Shown: piece after piece, positions 1 to 9,165 of the stretch
Numbering within the stretch: the first letter of the stretch is position 1
Layout of the letters: every line of letters starts with the position of its first letter
Assembly (NCBI GenBank): GCA_964441755.1
Contig: CAYTVG010000004.1
Span: forward strand, 124,001 to 188,000
DNA from: JAUMBM01 sp964441755
GTDB taxonomy: Bacteria > Bacteroidota > Bacteroidia > Chitinophagales > Saprospiraceae
Reading direction: 5' to 3'
Length of the DNA: 64,000 bases
The notes under the pieces: model-generated
What the model was told of the DNA's origin: nothing
The model's input: the letters and a program-made list of their open reading frames with translations, nothing else
Database searches by the model: none
Program-made: the position numbers and the translations under genes

Positions 1-45
1 CCGATGTTATTGTTTGGTAAAGGCCATGTTGGTGACAATTTTTTT

Positions 46-53
46 TAGCTTTG
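46..53 (+). promoter_or_regulatory. Putative -7 box for the DUF2723 gene
   Basis: TAGCTTTG matches the Bacteroidota -7 consensus TAnnTTTG exactly. It would place a transcript start near base 60 and a leader of about 87 nt before the ATG at 147. A TTGG lies at 29-32 but is too close to be a standard -33 element. The six fixed bases of this motif are expected about 30 times by chance on both strands of 64 kb, so position is the main support. Confidence 0.4.
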
Positions 54-146
54 TACTTTCTTATCAAGAAGGAAGCCGGCCTGCTGTTGTGCACTCGCTA
101 CAACTACGTATGCCGGTTGTAAGCTCGATTAAAATCGTTCAATTAC

Positions 147-3100
147 ATGGGATCCACCAAAAGATTGCATCAGCTCACAGGGTGGCTGGTTTTTGCCATC
201 ACGGCTACTGTTTTTTACATGACTGCTGAACGCACGGGAAGCCTGTGGGACTGTGGGGAATTTATCCTGGGTGCCTACAAGCTGCAAGTCGTTCACCCGC
301 CGGGAGCACCTTTGTTTTTGCTGATCGGCCGTATATTTACCTGGGTCGCTGAGTTGTTTAGCGACAATCCCGAAGATATTGCCTTCGCTGTCAACCTCAT
401 GTCCGGACTTAGTACAGCTATGTCAGCTGCCTTTGTTGCCTGGATTACCATCATGCTGGGCAAACTGGCGTTGGTTGGTCGCGAGCAGGACACGGATATG
501 GGACAAGACATTGCACTCGCAGGTGCGGGTCTTACCGGCGGCCTGGCCTCAGCTTTTGCAACCTCCATCTGGTTTTCTGCCGTTGAGGGCGAAGTATATG
601 CCATGTCTACTTTCTTCACGGCCCTCACCATTTGGGCAATGATTAAGTGGTATGTGCTGCCTGATACCCCCAAAGCCGACCGCTGGATGCTTTTCGCAGT
701 TTATGCTGCAGGACTCTCCATAGGCGTTCACTTGCTCAGCTTGCTGACCTTTCCCGCTCTGGCGCTTTTCTATTATTTTAAGAAGTATAAAAATCATACT
801 GTTGTAGGGGCCGGACTGGCTGCACTGGTAGGTGTTATATTTATCGCTGCAACCCAAAAGCTTATCATTGTGGGCATACCACAGCTATGGGCTACTTTTG
901 ACCTGCTGATGGTCAATACTTTCGGCCTTCCTTTTGATACGGGTATCATTCCGACCCTTCTCATCATCGGCAGTCTGCTGTACTTTGGCTTTCGGTATGC
1001 TCACCAACGAAAGAGTGCTGTTCTCCAGCATATTGTTATGGGTGCTGCCCTGATGGTCATTTCTTACACAACTGCAGGTGTAGTGATTATTCGTGCCAAT
1101 ACAGATCCCCCGGTCAACATGAACCGCCCCAATGATCCGCTGCGCCTCATGCCCTACATCAACCGGGAGCAGTATGGTGAGCGGCCGCTGTTGCGCGGCC
1201 CGCAGTTCAATGCAGAACCGACCAATACAACGGTCGAAGACCGCTACGGACGTGTTGGTGATCGCTATGAGATTACCGACTACAAAATTTCTGTTGAATA
1301 CGACAACCGCGACAAGGTGTTGCTGCCGCGTATGAGCGATAATACCATGGGGCGTCCGTCTCTTTATATGCAGTGGATGGGACTCGACCCGGGTAGTCGC
1401 CTGCCGGTTGGTCGCCCCAATGTTGCCGACAATGTCGGCTTCCTTATCAATTACCAGTTAGGATGGATGTACTGGCGCTACTTCATGTGGAATTTCTCTG
1501 GTCGACAGAATGGACAGCAGGGATTTGCTCCCTGGGATAAGTCCGCCGGCCACTGGATCACAGGTATACAGCCGCTGGATGAAATGAGACTGGGCGAGTT
1601 GGATTTGCTGCCCAAATCACAGCGCGAGAACCCGGCACGCAACGTATACTATGCATTGCCATTCTTATTCGGCCTGCTCGGAATGCTTTTTCACTACCAA
1701 CGCAACAGCAAAGATTTTCTCGGACTGCTGGCGTTATTCATCATCACAGGTGTCGGCATCATCATTTATACCAATCAGCCGCCCAACGAACCGCGTGAGC
1801 GGGACTACGTCCTTGCTGGCTCTATTTTCACTTACTGTATTTGGCTGGGTATGGGTGTACTCTCCCTTTTCTCCTTGCTGGGCAATTTCCTAAGGTCAAA
1901 GAGCAGCCAGCTGGGAGCTGCCGTACTCGCCACAGCACTGGTACTCATTGCTCCCGTACTCATGGGTACACAAAATTATGACGATCACGATCGCTCACAG
2001 CAGAGCGGTGCCCGTGATTATGCGCGTAACTTCCTGGAATCCTGTGCTCCTAACGCTATCATTTTCACTTACGGTGATAATGACACCTATCCGCTTTGGT
2101 ATGCGCAGGAGGTTGAGGGCATCCGCACAGACGTAAGGGTTGTCAACCTGAGTCTGATTGCCGTTGATTGGTATATTGATCTGCTGCGTCGAAAGGTCAA
2201 TGAATCTCCGGCCATCAAGATGTCTATCCCTTCTTCAGCATTGCTGGGTAAGGCGCGCAACCAAGTTTTTTACTACAATCCGGCAGGGGTCGATCAGGAG
2301 CAGAGTCTGCAGGATTTTATGCGCTACATAGGCGAAAATCATCCGATACAGGCGGGGAGTGGCCGCACACTCGAAAGCCACTACACTACAAAGAATGTAT
2401 ACCTGCCTGTCAATCGCGAACAGGCCATGCGGGCAGGTCTTGTCAGCGATGCTGATACGACTGAAATTGTTGACAGAATACCCGTCAAAGTCAATGAAAC
2501 ACAGCTGCTGAAGGACGATATCGCTGTACTGGATATCATTGCCAGCAACCTGTGGGAGCGCCCTATCTACTTCGCGGTTACCTGCCGGCCAGAGAAGCTT
2601 TTTGGTATGGATGATTACATGCGACTCGAGGGTCTTGCATTGCGTTTCACCCCTGTGAGACGTCCTGGCCAGTCAGAGTACGGCATCCTGGGTAGTGGCC
2701 GTGTCGATGGTGAGAAAACCTACGACATAGTCATGAATAAGTGGACTTGGGGTAATTTTGATAAAGTGGATACGTATGCCAACAGCAGCTATGGCCCGAG
2801 TGTACAGAGTATGCAACTTGTCATTCGCCGCGCGGCCTTACAGCTTATCGCTGCCGGCCAAAAAGACAAGGCCATCGAATTGGCTGACAAGTACTTCGAG
2901 GCGTTCCCGCACATGAATTTCCCCTATGATTACAGAACTATGTATATGCTGACGGTGTATTTTTCTGCAGACGCCTATGAGAAGGCAAAACCACATATGA
3001 AAATTCTGGCAGAAGAATTATCCCAGCAGCTCAACTATTACGCTTCTGTTTCTACCAGTATATTCACCGCCAGCTTCGAACGGGAAGCAGGTATCAGTCG

Positions 3101-3233
3101 GCAAATGGCCAACGCACTCTTCATCGAAGCAACCAAGGCAAAAGATGATGAGTTTGCCGAAGAACTGCAACAGCTTTTCAAAGGCTATCTTGACGAAAGA
3201 CCCGCTCCTGAGGCAGCTCCGCCAGCGGAATAA
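147..3233 (+). CDS. DUF2723 family multi-pass membrane protein (GT-C-like)
   Basis: This 1028-residue protein belongs to the DUF2723 family, often annotated as protein O-mannosyltransferase-like. The family signature is near the N-terminus: WDCGE at residues 34-38 and HPPG at 50-53, following the first membrane segment. Many further hydrophobic segments run to about residue 600, including the conserved region around NQPPNEPRERDYV near 550. The C-terminal third is soluble and contains TYGDNDTYPLWYAQE, also typical of the family. The acidic WDCGE motif in the first outer loop resembles GT-C glycosyltransferases, so a role in transferring a lipid-linked sugar at the inner membrane is plausible, but I know of no demonstrated substrate. 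The ATG at 147 gives a short N-terminus directly before the first membrane helix. The next gene, rpiB, starts 96 bases downstream, after a strong inverted repeat. Confidence 0.88.
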   Translation: MGSTKRLHQLTGWLVFAITATVFYMTAERTGSLWDCGEFILGAYKLQVVHPPGAPLFLLIGRIFTWVAELFSDNPEDIAFAVNLMSGLSTAMSAAFVAWITIMLGKLALVGREQDTDMGQDIALAGAGLTGGLASAFATSIWFSAVEGEVYAMSTFFTALTIWAMIKWYVLPDTPKADRWMLFAVYAAGLSIGVHLLSLLTFPALALFYYFKKYKNHTVVGAGLAALVGVIFIAATQKLIIVGIPQLWATFDLLMVNTFGLPFDTGIIPTLLIIGSLLYFGFRYAHQRKSAVLQHIVMGAALMVISYTTAGVVIIRANTDPPVNMNRPNDPLRLMPYINREQYGERPLLRGPQFNAEPTNTTVEDRYGRVGDRYEITDYKISVEYDNRDKVLLPRMSDNTMGRPSLYMQWMGLDPGSRLPVGRPNVADNVGFLINYQLGWMYWRYFMWNFSGRQNGQQGFAPWDKSAGHWITGIQPLDEMRLGELDLLPKSQRENPARNVYYALPFLFGLLGMLFHYQRNSKDFLGLLALFIITGVGIIIYTNQPPNEPRERDYVLAGSIFTYCIWLGMGVLSLFSLLGNFLRSKSSQLGAAVLATALVLIAPVLMGTQNYDDHDRSQQSGARDYARNFLESCAPNAIIFTYGDNDTYPLWYAQEVEGIRTDVRVVNLSLIAVDWYIDLLRRKVNESPAIKMSIPSSALLGKARNQVFYYNPAGVDQEQSLQDFMRYIGENHPIQAGSGRTLESHYTTKNVYLPVNREQAMRAGLVSDADTTEIVDRIPVKVNETQLLKDDIAVLDIIASNLWERPIYFAVTCRPEKLFGMDDYMRLEGLALRFTPVRRPGQSEYGILGSGRVDGEKTYDIVMNKWTWGNFDKVDTYANSSYGPSVQSMQLVIRRAALQLIAAGQKDKAIELADKYFEAFPHMNFPYDYRTMYMLTVYFSADAYEKAKPHMKILAEELSQQLNYYASVSTSIFTASFEREAGISRQMANALFIEATKAKDDEFAEELQQLFKGYLDERPAPEAAPPAE

Positions 3234-3277
3234 GGCGTCTTTTTCGCTGCTTTTTAGCGGTAAAAAATCCGAAACAG

Positions 3278-3310
3278 GCACTTTTGGGTGGCTAAGCCAC
3301 CCAAAAGTGC
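3278..3310. terminator. Inverted repeat between DUF2723 gene and rpiB
   Basis: A near-perfect hairpin with arms GCACTTTTGGGTGGC and GCCACCCAAAAGTGC separated by only a few bases. It ends 19 nt before the rpiB ATG. No run of T follows on the plus strand, so it is not a textbook intrinsic terminator. It could attenuate, protect the upstream mRNA end, or shape rpiB translation. Confidence 0.5.
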
Positions 3311-3329
3311 TCTCCCAACCACTTATAGT

Positions 3330-3761
3330 ATGAAAATTGCGATCGGATGTGATCATGCCGGCTTTGCCTACAAAGCTGGTATCGTGCAGCTACTGACCCA
3401 GAGAGGCATTGAAGTGCTTGATTTTGGTACCAACAGCGCTGCATCTGTCGACTACCCTGATTTTGCACACCCTGTCGCACGAGCAGTTAGCGACGGTGAA
3501 GCACAACTGGGAATAGTTTTGTGTGGCAGTGGCAACGGGGTTGCCATGACTGTCAATAAATACCAGGCCATCAGGGCTGCACTGTGTTGGACAGAGGAAC
3601 TTGCAAGCCTGGCCCGGCAGCATAATGATGCCAATATCCTGGCTATACCTGCACGGTTTGTAAGTATAGAGACAGCGCTGGCCATGACTGCACATTTCCT
3701 TGATACACCCTTTGAGGGCGGACGCCATGGCCAGCGTGTGGAAAAAATTTCCTGCTGCTAA
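3330..3761 (+). CDS. rpiB: Ribose-5-phosphate isomerase B
   Basis: This 143-residue protein interconverts ribose 5-phosphate and ribulose 5-phosphate in the non-oxidative pentose phosphate pathway. The start at 3330 is chosen because MKIAIGCDHAGF is the standard RpiB/LacAB N-terminus; a longer reading from 3288 would run through the upstream hairpin. Visible motifs are CDHAG (substrate phosphate/base region), the SVDYPDFAHPVA segment, the GIVLCGSGNGVAMTVNK loop containing the active-site cysteine, and RAALCWTEELA followed by RQHNDANIL. The length matches the family norm of roughly 140-150 residues. It is followed after 38 bases by the M28 peptidase on the same strand, so the two may be co-transcribed. 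Confidence 0.95.
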   Translation: MKIAIGCDHAGFAYKAGIVQLLTQRGIEVLDFGTNSAASVDYPDFAHPVARAVSDGEAQLGIVLCGSGNGVAMTVNKYQAIRAALCWTEELASLARQHNDANILAIPARFVSIETALAMTAHFLDTPFEGGRHGQRVEKISCC

Positions 3762-3799
3762 TTCCTTCTTATCTTCCTTATTTCAATCACACCATCATT

Positions 3800-5392
3800 A
3801 TGAAAATTTTTTCAGCCATTATGCTATGCCTGCTGTGCGTGCAGGCGAGTTATGCGCAGCTATCCCGCCCGGTCGATACAGATATTGCCCGTACGCTGGC
3901 ATCTACCATTACACCCGTTGAGCTGGAGCGCCACCTCACCCAGATTGCCTCCGAGGAGTTTGAAGGTCGTGAAACAGGTAGTCCGGGGCAGCGAAAGGCA
4001 GCTGAGTACATTGCCAGTGTATTCAGCTCTTATGGTCTGCCTCCGGCAGTAGGTGACAGTAGCTACTTCCAGCGTATATCTTTCATCGCAGAGACCTGGG
4101 CAGAAATCAATATGATGGTAGGAGATGAAAGTATTCGCCATCTTTGGGAGTACTACTCCGTCCCTGGCCAAAATGCAAGCCGTGAGTCCTTCAGCACCCG
4201 CGAGGTTGTTTTCTTAGGCTATGGCATTGACGACCCCCGGTACAGCGATTATGCAGAACAGGACGTGAATGGAAAAACAATTCTCATCTATGCCGGCGAA
4301 CCCCTCAATACCGACGGCAATTCGCTGCTGACAAATGATACCAGCCGCACCGCCTGGACGAGCGATCCCACCCTCAAGCTCCGGGCAGCTCACAAGCACG
4401 GCGCTGCTATGGTCATGATTATCGACCCGGATTTTCGCCGCAATGTGGACCAGGTGCGCAGGGAGATTCTCAACAACCGTCTCCGTATGGGCTGGAGTGC
4501 CAATCCGGCCGATAATTTCGCCAACAGTGTGTATCTGTCCTCAGAGGCTGCACGCAAAATACTGGGTAAGTCTTTCAACGATGTCGTCAACGCACGCACC
4601 CGCATCGAGCGTACCGCCAAGCCCCGCGCTGTAACTTTTCCCGCAAAATTGTCCTTCGTTCAGCGCAAAAATGTGCGTGAACTGCTCGGCGAGAATGTGC
4701 TTGGCTTTGTAGAAGGCAGCGATCCCGTACTCAAAAATGAAGTACTGGTCGTCACTGCGCACTATGATCACCTCGGCCGACGTGGTGATGGCATCTATTT
4801 TGGCGCCGATGACAATGGCTCCGGCACCTCTACCGTGCTGGAGATAGCACAAGCCTTTGCCGAGGCCCGTAAGCTTGGCTATGGCCCTCGCCGGAGCGTA
4901 CTTTTTTTGCTGGTTTCCGGTGAAGAGAAAGGCCTGCTGGGCTCGGAGTACTACGTCAACTACCCCGTATTCCCGCTTGAAAACACCATTGCTAATATCA
5001 ATATTGATATGGTGGGTAGAATTGATCCGCAGCACGAGCAAAATCCAAATTATATCTATGTGATCGGTTCTGACCGACTGAGCTCAGAATTGCATACCAT
5101 CAATGAGGAGGCCAATACTACCTACACCCAGCTGGAGCTTGACTATACTTACAATGCAGAAAATGATCCTAACCGCTACTACTACCGGTCAGATCACTAC
5201 AATTTTGCGGAAAGAGGCATACCGGCCATTTTTTACTTCAATGGCACTCATGCTGACTATCACCGCACCACCGATACAGTCGATAAAATCCAGTTTGAGA
5301 AAATGGCAACCATTGGCAGACTCGTTTTCCATACTGCCTGGGAACTATCCAACCGGGATAAGCGCATAGTCGTGGACAAAGTCTCCAAATAA
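3800..5392 (+). CDS. Secreted M28 family metallopeptidase with PA-like insert
   Basis: A 530-residue zinc aminopeptidase-type exoprotein. Residues 1-19 form a signal peptide ending in SYAQ. A PA-like domain occupies about residues 130-240 (VVFLGYGIDD, then GKTILIYAGEP). The M28 catalytic core follows: HYDHLG near residue 320 supplies a zinc histidine, ADDNGSG near 336 the bridging aspartate, SGEEKGLLGSEYY near 375 the catalytic and metal glutamates, NIDMVGRID near 398, and THADYHRTTDT near 483 the last zinc histidine. All expected metal ligands are present, so it should be active. M28 enzymes release N-terminal residues from peptides, here probably in the periplasm or outside the cell. No T9SS tail is visible. 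It ends at a strong bidirectional terminator. Confidence 0.9.
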   Translation: MKIFSAIMLCLLCVQASYAQLSRPVDTDIARTLASTITPVELERHLTQIASEEFEGRETGSPGQRKAAEYIASVFSSYGLPPAVGDSSYFQRISFIAETWAEINMMVGDESIRHLWEYYSVPGQNASRESFSTREVVFLGYGIDDPRYSDYAEQDVNGKTILIYAGEPLNTDGNSLLTNDTSRTAWTSDPTLKLRAAHKHGAAMVMIIDPDFRRNVDQVRREILNNRLRMGWSANPADNFANSVYLSSEAARKILGKSFNDVVNARTRIERTAKPRAVTFPAKLSFVQRKNVRELLGENVLGFVEGSDPVLKNEVLVVTAHYDHLGRRGDGIYFGADDNGSGTSTVLEIAQAFAEARKLGYGPRRSVLFLLVSGEEKGLLGSEYYVNYPVFPLENTIANINIDMVGRIDPQHEQNPNYIYVIGSDRLSSELHTINEEANTTYTQLELDYTYNAENDPNRYYYRSDHYNFAERGIPAIFYFNGTHADYHRTTDTVDKIQFEKMATIGRLVFHTAWELSNRDKRIVVDKVSK

Positions 5393-5442
5393 GAGGCCTC
5401 TTTGCTCATCTTGCCGCCAGAGGCGATAAGATGAGCGAAGAA

Positions 5443-5494
5443 ACAACATTGGGCTTTCTGGTTTTTTTTCAAAAATCAGAAAGCCCAATGTTGT
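5443..5494. terminator. Bidirectional terminator between convergent genes
   Basis: A perfect 18-bp stem (ACAACATTGGGCTTTCTG with its exact reverse complement) encloses a 16-nt loop rich in T and A. It lies between the M28 gene and the convergent outer-membrane protein gene, directly touching the stop codon of the latter. Confidence 0.8.
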
Positions 5495-8400
5495 TTAAAA
5501 CAGCGCTGTTACCTGCATCCTCCCCAAATGAACCATCCTGGCATCCCCGGTCTGCCTGCCTTCATAACCAAGTGTGAGTTGCAGCAAACTCCCCAACTGA
5601 CGGGTAGCCGTAAGATTCCACAGCCAGTTGCGCCCGGGTCGAAGACCATTGAGCAGTACAAACGCCAAAGGGGAGCGTATATCGGCCTGCAAATCTACCT
5701 CAATTAAACTCAGGTTGGCCCGAAGCCAACGCTGGTATACAAGTTCTCCGACAATTTCTGTGCGTTTCATCCCTTCATTTGCTGTGGACAGGCGGCTTGT
5801 CTCTTGCTGCCGTATATAGCGCATATCAAGCCGCAGGTCTTTCCCCGGTTGCCATGTGAGCTCCGGCCCTGCCTTTACAAATCCTAATTTGTAATCTTTA
5901 TTGTCAAATAACTCCAGGTCTGCCTGCCGCTGCCCTGCAGCGCCCAACAGGCGAAGTCCAAGTTCTGTTGTGGCATTGTAGCGGATGCGCAGTGTGTATT
6001 CTGCCCGCTGTTGGCTTTCAAAACCTGCCATCTGCACAAACCGCCTGCGCTGCTCTGTATGCTCAAGCTGAACATCAAATCGGGGATGCCGCCGGTTGAA
6101 AAAAAGGCTGTTCCGGAAACCCAACTGAATAGCCGTGAGTGAGCTGTCGGGAAGATCCCATTGCAGAGGATTCCATACCTGTACCGCTGCAGATGGTTGC
6201 GTCTTTCGGTTGACGGTAAGCGTTGACTGTAAGGAAAACTTTGCGAGTTGCTTTTTCCATCCCTCTGCCTGCCGCCAGTACCGCTCAGGCTCCAGAAACA
6301 AGCTTTGGTTGAGGATGAGGTTATTGGTTCTGATAAACTCATCCGTCAGCAGTACCACACGCGTATAGTCGGCAATATCAGCAAATGGGCTGACTTCCAT
6401 TTCATTAATTTGTATTTTACCGTCGGCATTGTAGAGGCTGTCAAGCCATATATACTGACCAAGTCCGGGTCCCACATACACGTATACAAAGGTCACCCTT
6501 GGCTCCTGTCCTGTACCAATTTCATAAGTTGTATTGGTACGCAGAGCAGACTTCCACGCCTGAAAAGAGAGGTCGAATCGTCCAAGGGTAATTTTTCCGC
6601 TCCGCAGACCACCGGCATCCATTGAATCGCCTACCTGCAGTTGTCGCCAGCTAAAAACACCCCCGAGCCGCAGCTGTTGTGAAGGTTGCCACTGGCCGTT
6701 GACGGCTGCTTCGGTGGCTAGCGGCCCTTGCACAAAACGAGTTCCCAGCGGTATTTCATCGCGTCGCTGGCGGAGGCTGAACCCCAGCCCCCGGTTTTCC
6801 CGTTCGGGGCTGTTCGCCTCTGCTACAAAGCGATTAAAAGCAAAGCTGCTCATCTCCAGCGTATCCGTTCCTCCCGGCCAGCGGCGGCTGTGCTCTGATT
6901 CCCACAGCAACTGTGTCTTCCAGTTGCCCAAAGCGGTCCAGGTCTTCCCTATTGTCAGTGTCGGACGCCAAAACTGAGTACGCCGCATCGGCTCCCGGCT
7001 TTGCAGATGGCTGGCCTGTGCATTCAGCGCCCAGCCTGCATGCTGCCAGGCAGCCTCCCCTTGCTGCCGCCAGCCTGCATACTGACCCAGTCGCTGAAAA
7101 GTAGCCGAGCGCCAGGAGACAACTCCCCTTTGAGGATGAGAAAGCCGCAGCTCCGCCTGTGCCATATGTTCCTCAGCAGGTTGCGTCTGGCCAATACCCA
7201 GTACGCTTGCCAGATTCCAGTCACGTAAAAACTCCGGCGATCGATAGGGGTTTAGCGTCGTAAAATGCCTGTGCACCCACTCATAGCCTGCTCGCGTGTG
7301 TAGTTGCCAGCGGCTACTGTCCTGCTGCAGTAAATATCTTCGGGCATAATCAAACCTGCCCGCATACCCAAGATCATCACGACTGTCCAGCTGACTAAAC
7401 CGATTCCTGTCATTCTGTGATAACGCCAGTTCCCATCGCCAATTTCCACCACCCTTATCCTGCATTGCAGCACCTGCTGTAATCATTCGCTGCTGCTCAG
7501 GAGCTACCAGCCTGATGACAGGCTCATAATTTCCCAAGGGTCGGCAATCATCCGCTCCGGGAGCTACCCAGATAAATATTCGTTCATTGGACGCTGTCTC
7601 AGAAGCCAGCACATAATGACCATTACCCTCTCCCACAAAGGTAAATGTTGCCACATAGGTAGCTGCTTCAGGGTCCGTCGTATATACGAGTACTTGCAAC
7701 AGACTATCCCTTCCTACACAGCGCAGTACACTGTCGCGCAGCGCATAAGTAGCTCGCTGTGCAGCCTGCGTGCCTACCGGCTCAATCGAGCTCGCCAGAA
7801 TCCCCAGAGGCTGATCACCTGCAGCCCTGAGAGCAGCCCGCTGATCGGGCGTCAGGCGGATATCAGCCGTGGCTGTCTTACTGTCCTGCTGACTGAAAAC
7901 ATTGACATACACTTGCCAGCGCTCTGCAACATAGCGGGTATCCATAGCGTACATAGATCGAAGATACTGCTGGTCAGCATACTCGTATTCGACTGTTATC
8001 CGGCTGTCTTTGGTAATGAGTCGCTTAGGCATGAATGTAACCTCCGCCTGATTGTAATCAATCGTATAGTCGCGATCACGACCGCGTTCCTGTAGTATCC
8101 CGTCAATAAAGACCTTTTCAGTGCCCGACAGCACAACAATAAATCGCTCACCCTGTGCACCTGTCAGCTTATAGGGTCCCTGATTTCCCTCAGCAGCGAC
8201 TACATTTTGCCGCACAAAGCGCCCGCGAGCGATGGCAATGCTCGAACGCCCCTGCCATCGACCGTCTGCTGTTGCTGTTTGATAGGTTGCACCTTCCAAT
8301 TTTTTAAAATATTGCATGAAATACCCGTCAGGCTGCCTGAGCTCGTAATCCCCGGCCGTGAGCTGGCTTCGATTGCGGGATAGCTGGATAAATATGCGGT

Positions 8401-9013
8401 CAAACTCGCGAAGCTGTTGGGTGTTTCCCTCTACCTGTACAGGCAGATTATCATCCGAAATGGCTGCCTGTAAGCGTATGCCCTCTCCCAATTCGCCCTG
8501 AACCTGCAAATTAAATGCCGAATTGAGCACCAGATCCTGCCGGTTGCCAAATGAAAGCCCACGACTAAAAGCACCTTGATAATCCAATCCGCGCTGCCCC
8601 GTAAGACTTAGACCGCCGGCACGATTGTCGTAAGCGCTGATTGCAATGCCCTCCGGCAGCAGCCGTGCCTCTGTACTTTCGGGCAGCCGGCCCTTGTTGT
8701 CCAAAGTAAAAGGCAGTACCCGCCAATAGGCCCGCAGGCTATCTGCAGGCAGGGGTGGCTTCCACCTAAGCCATGGTTCTTCAAAGACATAGCTGCTGCT
8801 GTCGAGCAGTGATCCTGCACCATCATAGATCCTGAGCGAGCCCGGCACCAAAGAAAGGGAATCAAGCCGAACACTGTCGGCCGAAGGGTACAACCAGGCA
8901 GTTCGTTGATTCGTGAGGACAGCCTGTGCGTCCATTGCAGCCATCGGCAACACCCACATTACCAATCGCAACAACCAGCTTACAGTCCCCTGATGACGAA
9001 CGACCATTACCAT
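5495..9013 (-). CDS. Large predicted outer-membrane protein, function unknown
   Basis: This 1172-residue protein has a signal peptide ending near AAMDAQA (about residue 31). It is otherwise dominated by alternating polar/hydrophobic segments with many W, Y, Q and R residues and periodic turns, as in outer-membrane beta-barrels. A conserved-looking block around residues 290-350 (VVLSGTEKVFIDGILQERG, then DYTIDYNQAEVTFMPKRLIT) resembles segments I have seen in uncharacterised Bacteroidota surface proteins near SprA-like or FN3-like folds; I cannot name the family. The protein ends GRMQVTALF, with a terminal phenylalanine as expected for BAM-assembled barrels. The ATG at 9013 is taken because the hydrophobic stretch follows it. 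It faces the M28 gene across a shared terminator. Confidence 0.7.
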   Translation of the reverse strand: MVMVVRHQGTVSWLLRLVMWVLPMAAMDAQAVLTNQRTAWLYPSADSVRLDSLSLVPGSLRIYDGAGSLLDSSSYVFEEPWLRWKPPLPADSLRAYWRVLPFTLDNKGRLPESTEARLLPEGIAISAYDNRAGGLSLTGQRGLDYQGAFSRGLSFGNRQDLVLNSAFNLQVQGELGEGIRLQAAISDDNLPVQVEGNTQQLREFDRIFIQLSRNRSQLTAGDYELRQPDGYFMQYFKKLEGATYQTATADGRWQGRSSIAIARGRFVRQNVVAAEGNQGPYKLTGAQGERFIVVLSGTEKVFIDGILQERGRDRDYTIDYNQAEVTFMPKRLITKDSRITVEYEYADQQYLRSMYAMDTRYVAERWQVYVNVFSQQDSKTATADIRLTPDQRAALRAAGDQPLGILASSIEPVGTQAAQRATYALRDSVLRCVGRDSLLQVLVYTTDPEAATYVATFTFVGEGNGHYVLASETASNERIFIWVAPGADDCRPLGNYEPVIRLVAPEQQRMITAGAAMQDKGGGNWRWELALSQNDRNRFSQLDSRDDLGYAGRFDYARRYLLQQDSSRWQLHTRAGYEWVHRHFTTLNPYRSPEFLRDWNLASVLGIGQTQPAEEHMAQAELRLSHPQRGVVSWRSATFQRLGQYAGWRQQGEAAWQHAGWALNAQASHLQSREPMRRTQFWRPTLTIGKTWTALGNWKTQLLWESEHSRRWPGGTDTLEMSSFAFNRFVAEANSPERENRGLGFSLRQRRDEIPLGTRFVQGPLATEAAVNGQWQPSQQLRLGGVFSWRQLQVGDSMDAGGLRSGKITLGRFDLSFQAWKSALRTNTTYEIGTGQEPRVTFVYVYVGPGLGQYIWLDSLYNADGKIQINEMEVSPFADIADYTRVVLLTDEFIRTNNLILNQSLFLEPERYWRQAEGWKKQLAKFSLQSTLTVNRKTQPSAAVQVWNPLQWDLPDSSLTAIQLGFRNSLFFNRRHPRFDVQLEHTEQRRRFVQMAGFESQQRAEYTLRIRYNATTELGLRLLGAAGQRQADLELFDNKDYKLGFVKAGPELTWQPGKDLRLDMRYIRQQETSRLSTANEGMKRTEIVGELVYQRWLRANLSLIEVDLQADIRSPLAFVLLNGLRPGRNWLWNLTATRQLGSLLQLTLGYEGRQTGDARMVHLGRMQVTALF

Positions 9014-9165
9014 TTTCTTGTAACGAATGGATTTTCGTCCTGTTGCGTAGCAAAGATGATTGGATATCTGCTCCTGTCATGCTGCAAACAGCCCGGCAAG
9101 CAAAACACTTCTCAGGCAGGTTGGCGCTACCAACAAATTACCTTTACCCCCATTTTACCAATACC

